Assembly: GCA_041752635.1 (NCBI GenBank)
Contig: JBGSWC010000386.1
Coordinates: 23,740 to 87,739, forward strand
Reading direction: 5' to 3'
Length of the DNA stretch: 64,000 nt
Source: JBGSWC01 sp041752635
Lineage (GTDB): Bacteria; Planctomycetota; Planctomycetia; Pirellulales; Lacipirellulaceae
Position numbers and translations under genes: made by a program. Positions 45,968 through 55,646 of the stretch are shown piece after piece (position 1 is the first letter of the stretch; every line of letters begins with the position of its first letter). The notes below the pieces were generated by a model, which was not told the origin of the DNA, ran no database searches, and was given only the letters and a program-made list of their open reading frames with translations.

Positions 45968-47794
45968 CTACTTGATCCTGAGTGCTTCGAGGTGCGGAAT
46001 AACTTCGTCGACAATCCGCTCGCTCAACGTCGGCAACAACGCTGCGATCTTCGGTGCGGCCGACTTTGGCAAGTCGGGTATAAGTCGCACCAGCCACCAT
46101 GCGTAGTAATATCGCGAGTTCGTCTTGCTCGATTTTTCGAGTGATCGAAGGAAAAAATCGAGCGTATCGGGATGATCGACGCGGATCATGGTGCGAAGGA
46201 TCTCAGCATATTCGTAGTCCATATCTGTCGACTTTGCTAGGCGTTGCTCCATCGTCTTGGCGAGAAAAGCATTCGCCGCCTTGTGCCGAGGCTTCGCGAG
46301 TGCGCAAACGATCGCCACGTCGTCAGCTTCCACCGCCGCATCGAGCCAAGCCGGGTCGAGCTTCGCTATGCTCGACACCTCGTCCAGGACCTTGCCGACC
46401 TCGAAATCGTCGTGGCAAAAATAGTGGTGCCGGGGACTGCCGGCGAGTTGGGATAACACATGGCGAACGATTTCTTTTTTCTCTTGGGCCGGGTTCTTGC
46501 CACGCTTCTTCGAAACATCCGCGGCGTAATAGGGAATGAATTGTTTATACACTTGTTTCGGCGTACCGATGTGAGTGGCCGCGACCATCGCCCAATAGAG
46601 TGAATTCGGCGGCAGTGTCTCATGTGCGTCGACCAGGGCCTTCTGCGCTGGTTGCGCATTCGATCTCGCCATCAGCGAGGCCACACGTTGATTGACGGAT
46701 TCTCCATTGACCGCGCCCCCCTTGAGCTTGGCGATCGCCTCGCGCTGTTCAAAACACGTATTGAGAAACTTGATCGATTCGTTATCGTCACGCGAATGGA
46801 ATGCGGCCAGCAATTGATAGCAGCGCGAAATCGCCGTTTTTTGCTTCGTTTTGTCCTTTTGCGCGAGCATCGCCTCGAGTTGATTGCGACCTTCTGCCAG
46901 CAAGTGCTCGAGGAGTCGGGGGCTTCGATTCTCGCTCGCCGGGCCGGCCACCAACTCAATGTCGCCGCCAGAAAGTCCCTTGATCATCGCATCGACGACT
47001 TCGGTTTCCGTGAACCGCGCGAGAGCGTTGTACGCGGCTTGCCGGACATCTTTGGCCTTGGCCCGCACCTGTTCCAGCATGGAGGGAACGTGAACCTTGG
47101 AACCCTTGAGACAACCGATGGCGGCGACCTTCATCTCTTTTGATCCAGACTCCAAGGCGAGTTCCACCAAATCGTGAGTCCCTTCGGGATCGAGACGATG
47201 CATGACACACAACCGCCGCACATGGCCCCCTTTTCCCTTCGCTTCGTAGGAAGCACGCAAATCGGGCAAGATGGCTTTGCCATAGAGCGGAAGAATCTTG
47301 TTGGCGACGAATTCTCCAATCTCGCCATACACGTCGTCGATCGCAGCCAAGGCGGGCCTGACAAGTCGCAGATCTACAAAAGCTCCCCGCTCATAGGCAT
47401 CCTGAATGACCTCCATGCGTCCCGATCCCGTGGTGGTTAGCGCCTCGATCAAAGGCTTCAAGACCCGAGCGCTCGAATCGGATGTCGGCATAGCGAAGCC
47501 GCTCGTTACGATCGGTTCGAGTCTTCCCTCCGCTCCGGTGTTACCCTGCGTGTAGAGTATGGCGGTCACCAGCGTACTAAGTTCCAATAGTGCGGCCGAT
47601 GCGGATTTCGCATCGCTCTCGACGACGTTGCCGATGGCTTGTGCGACTTTGCCGAAGATGGGTGCCTTTGCGCTCGCTTGCTTTAGCGGCGCAATTAGCT
47701 TGTTCAGCCGAAAATCACCACTCGACAATCCGCTTCCGGCGATCGCAAGACGTCGTGTTTCATCGTAAACATCAGTGAGGATCGCAATGCTCAT
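45968..47794 (-). CDS. Helical-repeat (HEAT-like) protein of the MoxR operon
   Basis: 608 residues, ATG at 47794 with GGAAAGG upstream. Long alpha-solenoid: repeated helices such as DLVELALESGSKEMKVAAIGCLKGS, MLEQVRAKAKDVRQAAYNALARFTE and ILRTMIRVDHPDTLDFFLRSLEKS. No catalytic motif, signal peptide or membrane segment. In similar clusters elsewhere this slot is held by a DUF5691 helical protein; I cannot prove membership. Probably a scaffold or recognition subunit for the MoxR-VWA machine. Second gene of the operon. Confidence 0.75.
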   Translation of the reverse strand: MSIAILTDVYDETRRLAIAGSGLSSGDFRLNKLIAPLKQASAKAPIFGKVAQAIGNVVESDAKSASAALLELSTLVTAILYTQGNTGAEGRLEPIVTSGFAMPTSDSSARVLKPLIEALTTTGSGRMEVIQDAYERGAFVDLRLVRPALAAIDDVYGEIGEFVANKILPLYGKAILPDLRASYEAKGKGGHVRRLCVMHRLDPEGTHDLVELALESGSKEMKVAAIGCLKGSKVHVPSMLEQVRAKAKDVRQAAYNALARFTETEVVDAMIKGLSGGDIELVAGPASENRSPRLLEHLLAEGRNQLEAMLAQKDKTKQKTAISRCYQLLAAFHSRDDNESIKFLNTCFEQREAIAKLKGGAVNGESVNQRVASLMARSNAQPAQKALVDAHETLPPNSLYWAMVAATHIGTPKQVYKQFIPYYAADVSKKRGKNPAQEKKEIVRHVLSQLAGSPRHHYFCHDDFEVGKVLDEVSSIAKLDPAWLDAAVEADDVAIVCALAKPRHKAANAFLAKTMEQRLAKSTDMDYEYAEILRTMIRVDHPDTLDFFLRSLEKSSKTNSRYYYAWWLVRLIPDLPKSAAPKIAALLPTLSERIVDEVIPHLEALRIK

Positions 47795-47831
47795 GGTGGC
47801 CTTTCCGAGGCACTGTCGGCAGTTTGAGCCA

Positions 47832-49286
47832 TTAAAAAGTCAGCCGCACGATTGCTGCGTCGGTGACGATCGCGAGCGGTTTGACGCTTAGTTTATGCGT
47901 GTCGAGATCGTGATGGAATCGTGCAACAAGTGAGTGGTTGTTAAACAAGTCCTTGGGTATCAGTCGAAGGAGATAGCAACTTGCAGGTTCCTCGCTGATA
48001 CCCGAATCAGTAAGCACAAGCCGTTCGCCCTTTTTGTCTTCGATCACCAATTCACCGCTGGGTACTACGCCCATCGCCACGTAATTCAAAACGTAGACAG
48101 GGCGCTTGTCGGCAAGCGGAGCCTTTAACTGCCCTTTCACATCCTTGATCACGGCCGCGAAGTCGGAGTACCCCCGTTTGCGAATCGTGGAGTAGTCCTT
48201 TTTCTCGATGGGCCGCGGCGACATCTCTTCCCAGCGAACCCGGGGATTGACGTCGCCCGGATAGACGAACAATTCGTTGACCTTGGCCACCTGAAAAAAG
48301 CTGTCTTCGCTCTTGATAAATTTGGCCGCTTTGTAGGGGCGAAAAGTCTGGGTCAGAACGACACGACCAGTGGCGAGATTCATCCACATGCCGGTGTCGA
48401 CATACTCCCGGCGCGCGACATCGTCGTGGGAATTGAATGCGAGCTGAACCAACTCCGCGTCGTTCTCGACCATTCCGGCTTCGCGCAATTCGCGCAACTG
48501 CCAGGCGTGTCCTAGCCAGGCGGCAATCGACGAGCTGGTGTCGGGCTTGAGTTCCGGATCGTCGAGTCGCTGCTTAAGATACGTGCGACCCTGCTTAATC
48601 AAGGTATGCAACCGGGTTAATTGATCCAGTGCCTCGCTGTAGATCGCTTCGCGTTGGGCGGCATCGACCTCGTCGACATGCCCCTGCTCGTCGGCAAACA
48701 GTTTGGTGTAATTGTGCAGGGCCGACTGCGCTCCCGGAAGAAAGGCGTTACCAAGTTGTTTCGCTTGCTCTTCGATTTGTTTCGCCGTCTTCGAGTTGGT
48801 GTTCCCCATGCCCATTCGCACAAGATCGTGCGTCAGGGTTTCCAGCAGGTCGAGCCCGCTCAATTGCGCCTTGATTTTTTTCGCCAGTGCCCCCTTGTTC
48901 ACAATTCGTGGTTTGTCGGCGTTCTCTTTTTGTTTATCGCGACGGGCGGTGAGTTGATTCCGTTTCTCGGCAAGATCGTCGGGAATACCCGCAACGCTAA
49001 ACGGCTTGCCTTGAGCCCATGCGTACATCAGCCCTAAGCAATGCTTGCAGGGAAACTGGCGGCTTGGGCAACTGCAGCGATGCGTAGGGGTCTCAGGACG
49101 AACGAAATCGCACGAGCAGCGATAGTTCGACGCACCGCTTCCCTTGCATTCGCCGAAGATAATCGATTCGTCTGCGGACTTGTGAAGCGCGACGAACTTG
49201 CCCTTCATTACTAATCCACGTCCATTCTTAATTGCCGCCGCATTCGGCGCGGCGGAGTCCACGTACGACTCGTCGATCGAATTCAT
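47832..49286 (-). CDS. SWIM zinc finger protein, first gene of the MoxR operon
   Basis: 484 residues from the ATG at 49286; a TTG at 49313 would add nine residues. The SWIM zinc site CxCx6CxH is C71-C73-C80-H82 (CSCPSRQFPCKH), and an extra CSC precedes it. The following helical region carries coiled-coil-like, basic segments (LAEKRNQLTARRDKQKENADK). The C-terminal half is beta-rich. SWIM domains bind nucleic acid or protein, so this is the likely sensor of the operon. Gap of 37 bases to the helical-repeat gene. It is the promoter-proximal gene. Confidence 0.85.
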   Translation of the reverse strand: MNSIDESYVDSAAPNAAAIKNGRGLVMKGKFVALHKSADESIIFGECKGSGASNYRCSCDFVRPETPTHRCSCPSRQFPCKHCLGLMYAWAQGKPFSVAGIPDDLAEKRNQLTARRDKQKENADKPRIVNKGALAKKIKAQLSGLDLLETLTHDLVRMGMGNTNSKTAKQIEEQAKQLGNAFLPGAQSALHNYTKLFADEQGHVDEVDAAQREAIYSEALDQLTRLHTLIKQGRTYLKQRLDDPELKPDTSSSIAAWLGHAWQLRELREAGMVENDAELVQLAFNSHDDVARREYVDTGMWMNLATGRVVLTQTFRPYKAAKFIKSEDSFFQVAKVNELFVYPGDVNPRVRWEEMSPRPIEKKDYSTIRKRGYSDFAAVIKDVKGQLKAPLADKRPVYVLNYVAMGVVPSGELVIEDKKGERLVLTDSGISEEPASCYLLRLIPKDLFNNHSLVARFHHDLDTHKLSVKPLAIVTDAAIVRLTF

Positions 49287-49586
49287 CTTGAGCGCCCAAG
49301 AGGTAGATAGCAAAGTCAGTTAGCCCACTTCCTGATCGTGAGCATCGACGGAGACAGCCCCGTCGTTCGATGTCTCTCCCTGCGTCAACACGCACAGTTG
49401 CTCGAGGTTCCCGTCCTGTGCTGCGGCGTCGTTCCACCACCCGCTGATCGACAGAACGCCGATGCCCCCGCCCAGCCCAAAAGCCATTGTGCCGTGAACA
49501 CGGATCGTTGACACATCGCTCGAGCTCTCACTTTGCTACATCTGATGTTGGAATGCGACGCTCCAGTAGCGCCGAATGAAAAGCCT
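49287..49586. promoter_or_regulatory. Region upstream of the SWIM-MoxR operon
   Basis: 300 bases between the SWIM gene start and the pirin gene stop. It should hold the operon promoter. A GTG-started minus-strand frame at 49320-49514 (64 codons) is open but has no clear ribosome site or homology I know; I do not call it. No palindrome stands out. Confidence 0.35.
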
Positions 49587-50444
49587 TCACGACAGGCTGC
49601 CCATTCGCCCCTGGCGGTAGTCCTCAATCGCCTGCAAGATTTCCTCGCGCGTATTCATAACAAACGGCCCTTGCCCGACAACTGGCTCGCCAATCGGTTC
49701 GCCTGACAGTACCAGTATCTTCGCATTCGCTTCGGTTTCAACATGCACTTGAGTTCCCTCGCGATCGAGGACGGCAAGTTCCATCGGCATGAGCGAACTG
49801 CCGTTGACCCGAATACTCCCAGACTGCGAAACAATCATTGCGGTATGTCCTTCAGGAAGATCGCAATGCCACTCTTTATATTCGGCAAGCTGAGCGTCCC
49901 ACACGTTCATCGGGGTGTAGGTGTGGGCAGCACCAGAAGTCCCCTGAAACGCACCGGCAATCACACGGACTTTTCCTGCCTGATGGGGTAATTCGACGCA
50001 GGGAATGCTTGCGTTTGGTAACGCTTGATATCGTGGCGAAGTCATCTTTAGGCTGGCGGGAAGATTTACCCACAATTGGACCATCTCCATTGTGCCCCCC
50101 TCACGTGTGAACCGCTCGCTGTGAAATTCTTCGTGAACGACGCCGGAAGCTGCTGTCATCCACTGCACATCACCGGGCCCAATCGAACCTTGGCTGCCCG
50201 ACGAATCGCGGTGTTCTAGTTCACCTTGGTAAACGATCGTTACCGTCTCAAATCCTCGATGCGGATGCTCGCCGACGCCCCGCGTCGACTCAGCCGGTGC
50301 GAACTCGTACGGACCAGCGTAATCCAGCAACAGGAACGGATCGAACCGATTTGCCTGCGCATAGGAAAACAGGCTGCGAACCGGAAACCCGTCGCCCACC
50401 CAATGCTGCGGAATTTCCCGAACGATTTGGCGGACGACTTTCAT
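49587..50444 (-). CDS. Pirin family protein
   Basis: 285 residues, ATG 50444 with GAGGA upstream. Double cupin: the N-terminal metal site has GEHPHRGFETVTIVYQGELEHRDS and HEEFH (two His, one Glu and another His in the pirin pattern). The C-terminal cupin has PMNVWDAQLAEYKEW and GSIRVNG. Bacterial pirins include quercetin dioxygenase-like enzymes and stress regulators. The motif set is complete. Neighbours on this strand include the YcaC-like hydrolase upstream, about 150 bases away, so the two may respond to the same stress. Confidence 0.92.
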   Translation of the reverse strand: MKVVRQIVREIPQHWVGDGFPVRSLFSYAQANRFDPFLLLDYAGPYEFAPAESTRGVGEHPHRGFETVTIVYQGELEHRDSSGSQGSIGPGDVQWMTAASGVVHEEFHSERFTREGGTMEMVQLWVNLPASLKMTSPRYQALPNASIPCVELPHQAGKVRVIAGAFQGTSGAAHTYTPMNVWDAQLAEYKEWHCDLPEGHTAMIVSQSGSIRVNGSSLMPMELAVLDREGTQVHVETEANAKILVLSGEPIGEPVVGQGPFVMNTREEILQAIEDYRQGRMGSLS

Positions 50445-50596
50445 TTAAATTTCCTCGTTGGGCGATCGGCCAAAAACGAACATACCAGCTCGCAGCGTCA
50501 GCCGATGGGTTCGGAACTCATTCGCTTGCGCGTCGTGCCTGTATCCTGGTAGGTTTTCATCGACCGCTCGCCTGAGAACCCGATTGGAGGGATGGA

Positions 50597-51220
50597 CTAC
50601 CGTTTGGCGTTGTAGCTCGTGATCAAGTTTCGGTACGCTGGAAGATGATTGGAGAACAATGCCCCCAGCCCTTCGACGTCGTTCCGCCAATCGCGGTGCA
50701 ACTCACATGCGGTGCCAAACCAGGTCATCAGTTGCGCACCGGCTGTCGCCATTCGAGACCAGGCTGCCTCACGGGTCGTCTGGTTGAAAGTTCCCGATGC
50801 GTCGGTCACCACGAACACCTCGTAGCCATCCGCAATCGCCGACAATGCGGGAAATGCCACGCAGACTTCGGTAACAACACCCGCAATGATCAGTTGCCTC
50901 TTGCCGGTCGCCTCCACCGCTTTGACGAAGTCTTCGTTATCCCAGGCATTGATTTGCCCAGGGCGGGCGACATAGGGCGCTTCGGGAAACAGTTCTTTGA
51001 GCTCCGGAACCAGCGGACCATTGGGTCCGTTCTCAAAACTGGTCGTCAAGATCGTTGGCAAGTTGAAGTATCTGGCAGTGTCGGCCAACGCCAACACATT
51101 GTTTTTGAAGTCATCTGGAGAAAAGTCCCCTACGATGTTGCACAAGCCCGACTGATGGTCGACAAGCAGGACCGCTGCATCATTCTTGTCGAGACGGCGA
51201 TATTTGAAATCGGTGCTCAT
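50597..51220 (-). CDS. ycaC: YcaC-like isochorismatase-fold hydrolase
   Basis: 207 residues, ATG at 51220 with a perfect AAGGAG site; an upstream frame extension is not needed. The sequence follows E. coli YcaC closely from memory (VLLVDHQSGLCNIVGDF, PTILTTSFENGPNGPLVPELK, IAGVVTEVCVAFPALSAI, MTWFGTACELHRDWRNDVEGL). The active-site Asp (VDHQ) and Cys (EVCVAF) are present. YcaC is an octameric amidohydrolase of unknown substrate. The high likeness to proteobacterial proteins hints at horizontal transfer. A paralogue lies at 59554. Confidence 0.9.
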   Translation of the reverse strand: MSTDFKYRRLDKNDAAVLLVDHQSGLCNIVGDFSPDDFKNNVLALADTARYFNLPTILTTSFENGPNGPLVPELKELFPEAPYVARPGQINAWDNEDFVKAVEATGKRQLIIAGVVTEVCVAFPALSAIADGYEVFVVTDASGTFNQTTREAAWSRMATAGAQLMTWFGTACELHRDWRNDVEGLGALFSNHLPAYRNLITSYNAKR

Positions 51221-51834
51221 ATTATTCTCCTTGGTGTGATGAAATATCTTGCCCGAAATCATTGACGGATACATTGCCTGCGGCGGATACTCAAGTAGTG
51301 GGGCTTTCTTGTAAGTAAGTAACGGGCGAAAGTGAGAGTAAGGTGATCAATAAGCACAACGCGGAAGTAACGACAAGAAATCTGTGCGCTGTTTAGTCGA
51401 AACGATGATCGCCATCTGATTTGACCTCTCGCAGGCGAGACGGCGAGTAACGCGGACACGAGAGTCAGCAATCGCACACAGTCAAACGCTGTCATCGAAC
51501 GTCTCGTCGAGCGATGATTTGGGGGGGCGTTAATCGTCCCTCGTCAGGGTTTCATCGTCCGACCGACTGGGGTTCCGAAGTATAAGCAATGCAACTTCAA
51601 AACTCAATAAAAGCCTTGCGGACTGCTAATCGCCGTACGTGACCCGACCGCCACCAGCGTATTTCATGCGGGCTTACTGCACGCAATCACCCCATCGGCT
51701 TCGCTCAGTCACGCCGATATCTTATGCAGCATGCCTGGGCCGTCGATTCTGCCTGCTGCTGGATAGATTTTTTGCGATCCCGATCTTCAAATGCTAACAT
51801 GCTTCAAGGTTCTCTACACTTCGAGGGGCGCGGC
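51221..51834. other. Divergent intergenic region, no gene seen
   Basis: 614 bases between ycaC and the PSCyt1 gene. The plus frame is open from 51724, but the translated text before 51835 is not a signal peptide. A G-run at 51520-51526 is present. No operator identified. Confidence 0.35.
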
Positions 51835-54027
51835 ATGGAGCGGTTGGTTGGATTGAAACTCATGTTCGGTTGTCTTGTCGCTCTTTGCGCTGCACAGACG
51901 AAGGCCGACGATGCAGTTGCGTCGCAGTTCCACGAACATGTCGAAACCACGTTGCTAGCTCGTTGCCTTAGTTGCCACGGAGATGCAAAGCAGGGTGGCC
52001 TTGACCTTCGAACTCGCAGCAGGGCCGTGCGGGGCGGCGACAGCGGGGCAGCCATTGTCCCAGGCAGCGCGAATGCAAGTCGGCTGTACAAGTACATCAC
52101 CAGTGAGCAGATGCCACCTGGCGAGTCGCTCTCGGAAGTCGAAAGGGGGGCCATTAAAGAGTGGATCGACCACGGTGCCTACTATCCCCCGCAGCCACTC
52201 GACCCGTTGGCGCGTACTACGGGCAAGCGTGCGGGGTACGATTGGTGGTCGCTACAACCACTAACTCGGCCAGAGATTCCTGACCCGCCAAATTTGCCTA
52301 CCACATGGGCAGCCAGCGAAATCGATCGCTTCGTCTACAACGGACTCGCCGAACAGGGGCTCACACCCTCGGGTCCCGCGGACCCGGTCACGCTAATCCG
52401 GCGGGCGAAATTCGATTTGTGGGGCCTACCACCCACGCCCGAAGAGGTTGAAGAATTCATTGCGGCCTGCCTGGCGGAGACAGGTGAAGAAGGGAAAGTT
52501 GGCGAGGCGGCTTACGAAAAACTGCTCGATCGCCTGCTGGCGTCGCCGCGCTACGGAGAACAGTGGGGGCGCCGCTGGCTAGACGTCGTGCGGTTCGGCG
52601 AGAGCAATGGTTTCGAACGGAACGTAATTCACATGAACGTTTGGCCGTTTCGCGATTACGTCATCGAATCTTACAATCGAGATAAGCCGTTCGATCAATT
52701 GGTCCGCGAACATGTGGCTGGCGACACGATCAGTGGAGAAAATGCCGAAGTCGCGGTCGGAGCGACTTTTCTGGTTTGTGGCCCCTATGACAATGTGGGC
52801 AACCAGGACCCGCAGGCGGCGGCTCAGATTCGGGCCAACACGATCGATGAACTGATCAGCACCACAGCCGAGGCGTTTCTTGGCATGACCGTCGGTTGCA
52901 GTCGCTGTCATGATCACAAGTTTGATCCGATATCGCAGCAAGACTACTACCGAATGTACGCGACGTTTGCCGGCGTACAACACAACCCGCAATCGCTGGG
53001 CAGCGAAGCCAAGTCGGCCAGCGACATTCCTCAGCCCTGGAAGGGGAATTTCCGGCCGGCCAGTGGTCCGTTTCACGTTTTCATCGGCGGAAGCCCTCAA
53101 CAAATTGGCGTCGAAGTGCAGCCCGCGAGCCTTCATGCCATCCGCGCGGCTTCCCCCTACCGATTGTCGAATGATTCGTCCGAAGCGGATCGGCGTCAAA
53201 CATTCGCCGATTGGCTAGTCGCCGACGAGAACCCACTGCCAGCGCGAGTGCAAGCAAACCGTTTATGGCAGGGGCATTTCGGGCAGGGCATTGTCAGCAC
53301 ACCAAGCGATTTCGGTTTCCTCGGCGGACAACCATCGCATCCCCAACTGCTCGATTGGCTTGCCGTCGAGCTTCGCCAAAACGGTTGGCATTTGAAACCC
53401 TTGCACAAACGCATCATGCTTTCACAGACCTATCGCCAAGCGAGTCGTAACCGCGCGGACATGGCGGCAATGGACGGCGACGCTACGTTGATGTGGCGTT
53501 TTCCCCCACGTCGCCTCGCTGCGGAGGAGATTCGTGACTCGATGCTCGCGGTCGCTGGGCAACTTAACCTTCAAATGGGTGGGCCTGGGTTTCGGTTGTT
53601 CAAATACATACAAGATAACGTGGCGACCTATCACCCTCTCGACACCCATCCACCGGATACTTACCGTCGGTCGGTCTATCAACACCGGGCCAGGGCGACG
53701 CAAATCGACCTCATGTCTGAGTTTGACGCCCCCGACTGCGCGTTCGCTGTGCCGCAGCGATCGAACACCACGACACCGCTGCAATCATTGACGCTCTTAA
53801 ATCACGACTTCACGATGAAGATGGCCGAGGCCTTCGCCGAACGTGCGGCGTCCGAATCGGACGCCAGCGATTCCCGAAAGCAAGTCGAGCGAGCGTTTTG
53901 GCTCGCCTACGCTCGACCTCCGGAGCCCTACGAGGCTGAAGCCGCGGTGGTGCTAATCGAAACCCACGGAGCGAAGGCGTTAGGCCGTGCGCTCTTTAAC
54001 TCCAATGAGTTTCTCTATATCGACTGA
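51835..54027 (+). CDS. PSCyt1-DUF1549-DUF1553 planctomycete cytochrome protein
   Basis: 730 residues, ATG 51835 with GAGGGG upstream. Signal peptide 1-25 (ending TKADD). Haem motif CLSCH at 44-48 (PSCyt1, with GDAKQGGLDLRTR). DUF1549 runs about 150-370 (EIDRFVYNGLAEQGLTPSG; RYGEQWGRRWLDVVRFGESNG; GCSRCHDHKFDPI), and DUF1553 about 440-725 (VQANRLWQGHFGQGIV; RRLAAEEIRDSMLAVAGQL; FNSNEFLYID). It is shorter than many members because the linker between the DUFs is short. Pairs with the DUF1501 protein 31 bases downstream, the usual two-gene unit. Role unknown, possibly redox in polysaccharide use. Confidence 0.93.
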   Translation: MERLVGLKLMFGCLVALCAAQTKADDAVASQFHEHVETTLLARCLSCHGDAKQGGLDLRTRSRAVRGGDSGAAIVPGSANASRLYKYITSEQMPPGESLSEVERGAIKEWIDHGAYYPPQPLDPLARTTGKRAGYDWWSLQPLTRPEIPDPPNLPTTWAASEIDRFVYNGLAEQGLTPSGPADPVTLIRRAKFDLWGLPPTPEEVEEFIAACLAETGEEGKVGEAAYEKLLDRLLASPRYGEQWGRRWLDVVRFGESNGFERNVIHMNVWPFRDYVIESYNRDKPFDQLVREHVAGDTISGENAEVAVGATFLVCGPYDNVGNQDPQAAAQIRANTIDELISTTAEAFLGMTVGCSRCHDHKFDPISQQDYYRMYATFAGVQHNPQSLGSEAKSASDIPQPWKGNFRPASGPFHVFIGGSPQQIGVEVQPASLHAIRAASPYRLSNDSSEADRRQTFADWLVADENPLPARVQANRLWQGHFGQGIVSTPSDFGFLGGQPSHPQLLDWLAVELRQNGWHLKPLHKRIMLSQTYRQASRNRADMAAMDGDATLMWRFPPRRLAAEEIRDSMLAVAGQLNLQMGGPGFRLFKYIQDNVATYHPLDTHPPDTYRRSVYQHRARATQIDLMSEFDAPDCAFAVPQRSNTTTPLQSLTLLNHDFTMKMAEAFAERAASESDASDSRKQVERAFWLAYARPPEPYEAEAAVVLIETHGAKALGRALFNSNEFLYID

Positions 54028-54058
54028 TGAGCGGGACGCCTTAAGGCGGTAGTAAGAC

Positions 54059-55495
54059 ATGAACAACATGCCGATTGATGGTTTTCTCCAACGCGCCTTG
54101 TCTCGCCGTGGGTTTCTCAGCGACGTTACCACGGGGCTTGCTGGCGTGGGACTCACGCAGCTAGTCTGCCGCGAAACACGGGCCAGCGGCGCCCCGATGC
54201 CGCATTACAGGCCTCGAGCCAATCGGGTTCTACAAATCTTCTGCCCTGGTGCTGCATCGCATATGGATTTGTGGGAACACAAACCGGCGCTCGAAAAATA
54301 TCACGGCCAACCTTTGCCGGGAGAAGAAGACTTCTTCAGCTTTCAGGGGAAGAACGGCAACCTCATGCGGAGCCCCTGGAAGTTCGAAGCGAGCGGCGAA
54401 AGCGGCAAAATGGTCACCAGCTTGTTTCCCCACATGCAGCGTCACGTTGATAGCATCGCCTTTATCCATTCGATGCAGTCGAAATCGAACACCCATGGAC
54501 CGGCGTGTGTGTTCATGAACACCGGCCACACCACCGAAGGTTTTCCCAGTGCCGGGGCGTGGACCAGCTACGCACTCGGGAGCGAGAACGAAAACCTGCC
54601 CGCCTACGTGGCAATCACCGACGTGCGGGGCGAGCCCCCTAATGGCAAGGCAAACTGGGCCAGTGGTTTCTTACCGGCAACTCATCAGGGCATCATGATT
54701 AGCGCCCAACAGCCGATCCGGAATCTTGAAACGCCCCCATCGATTAGTGGCGACGAAGAACGCGACACCCTGCAGTTTTTGCAACTGCTCAATCACAAAC
54801 ATGCGGAACAACATCCTGGCGATAGCGACTTGGCCGCCCGAATTGCTGCTTATGAACTCGCGGGCCGCATGCAAATGTCTGCGCCGGAAGCATATGACCT
54901 CGCTCGCGAGTCGGCCGCCACTCACGCCTTCTATGGCACCGACGACGCTAATCAGTTAAAGGCCGGCTATGCCCGCAATTGCATGCTAGCGCGGAGGCTG
55001 CTGGAACGCGGAGTGCGGTACGTGAATCTCTACTGTGCTTCACGCGCGTCGGGAGCCGATGGACTTTTGAATTGGGACGCCCACAAGACGCTCAAAGCCG
55101 ATTATGAACGTCATGGTCCCATTTTTGACCAACCGACGGCGGCGCTGCTGACTGACTTGAAGCAGCGGGGATTGCTGGACGATACGCTCGTCCTGTGGAC
55201 CACCGAATTTGGCCGAATGCCAACACACCAGGCGAATACTCAAGGGCGAGATCACAATCCCGACGGTTTTACTTGCTGGATGATGGGGGCCGGAATCCGC
55301 CCTGGTGTGAGCTACGGAGCTACCGATGAGTTTGGCCGCCGAGCGGTAGAAAAGCCAGCCACGGTATGGGATTTCTACGCCACTGTCCTGCATCTGCTGG
55401 GGCTCGACCACGAACGGCTCACTTACTACCACAACGGCCTCGACCGTCGCCTAACCGACGTACATGGCAATGTGATCCATGACATCGTGGCGTAG
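54059..55495 (+). CDS. DUF1501 family secreted protein
   Basis: 478 residues. N-terminal SRRGFLSD is a twin-arginine signal, so export folded by Tat is likely. The DUF1501 (sulfatase-like fold) landmarks are present: VLQIFCPGAASHMDLWEHKP, GPACVFMNTGHT, LDDTLVLWTTEFGRMPTHQ, GRDHNPDGFTCWMMGAGIRPG and ATVLHLLGLDHE. It is the constant partner of PSCyt1-DUF1553 proteins in planctomycetes, and substrate and role are unknown. Start chosen as ATG 54059; an ATG at 54068 is also possible. A strong hairpin follows the stop. Confidence 0.93.
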   Translation: MNNMPIDGFLQRALSRRGFLSDVTTGLAGVGLTQLVCRETRASGAPMPHYRPRANRVLQIFCPGAASHMDLWEHKPALEKYHGQPLPGEEDFFSFQGKNGNLMRSPWKFEASGESGKMVTSLFPHMQRHVDSIAFIHSMQSKSNTHGPACVFMNTGHTTEGFPSAGAWTSYALGSENENLPAYVAITDVRGEPPNGKANWASGFLPATHQGIMISAQQPIRNLETPPSISGDEERDTLQFLQLLNHKHAEQHPGDSDLAARIAAYELAGRMQMSAPEAYDLARESAATHAFYGTDDANQLKAGYARNCMLARRLLERGVRYVNLYCASRASGADGLLNWDAHKTLKADYERHGPIFDQPTAALLTDLKQRGLLDDTLVLWTTEFGRMPTHQANTQGRDHNPDGFTCWMMGAGIRPGVSYGATDEFGRRAVEKPATVWDFYATVLHLLGLDHERLTYYHNGLDRRLTDVHGNVIHDIVA

Positions 55496-55501
55496 CAGCC
55501 C

Positions 55502-55532
55502 GTTGAAAAACGCCATCGTGGCGTTTTTCAAC
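55502..55532. terminator. Long perfect hairpin after the DUF1501 gene
   Basis: GTTGAAAAACGCCA pairs with TGGCGTTTTTCAAC around a TCG loop: a 14-bp perfect stem six bases after the stop. The TTTTT lies inside the right arm. Probably the terminator of the PSCyt1-DUF1501 operon. Confidence 0.7.
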
Positions 55533-55596
55533 CTCGGCAAGTTCGCAGCAAGCGGCTCACGCATCGCAAAACATCAGCTCTCAGCCGTTGTTTTGA

Positions 55597-55646
55597 CGCC
55601 GCCTTCGTGGCGGCGAAGCAGCCTGCTGATAAATCAATAGGCTGCT
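55597..55646. repeat. Two further hairpins in the intergenic region
   Basis: CGCCGCC-TTCGT-GGCGGCG (55597-55615) is followed by AGCAGCCT...AGGCTGCT (55617-55624 with 55639-55646). With the terminator hairpin there are three dyads within 150 bases, a pattern like a REP cluster. The rest of 55647-55933 shows no gene. Confidence 0.5.

Noticed and set aside
49320..49514. 64-codon minus-strand frame just before the SWIM gene
   Set aside because: GTG start without clear ribosome site; no homology recognised; cannot be told from chance.
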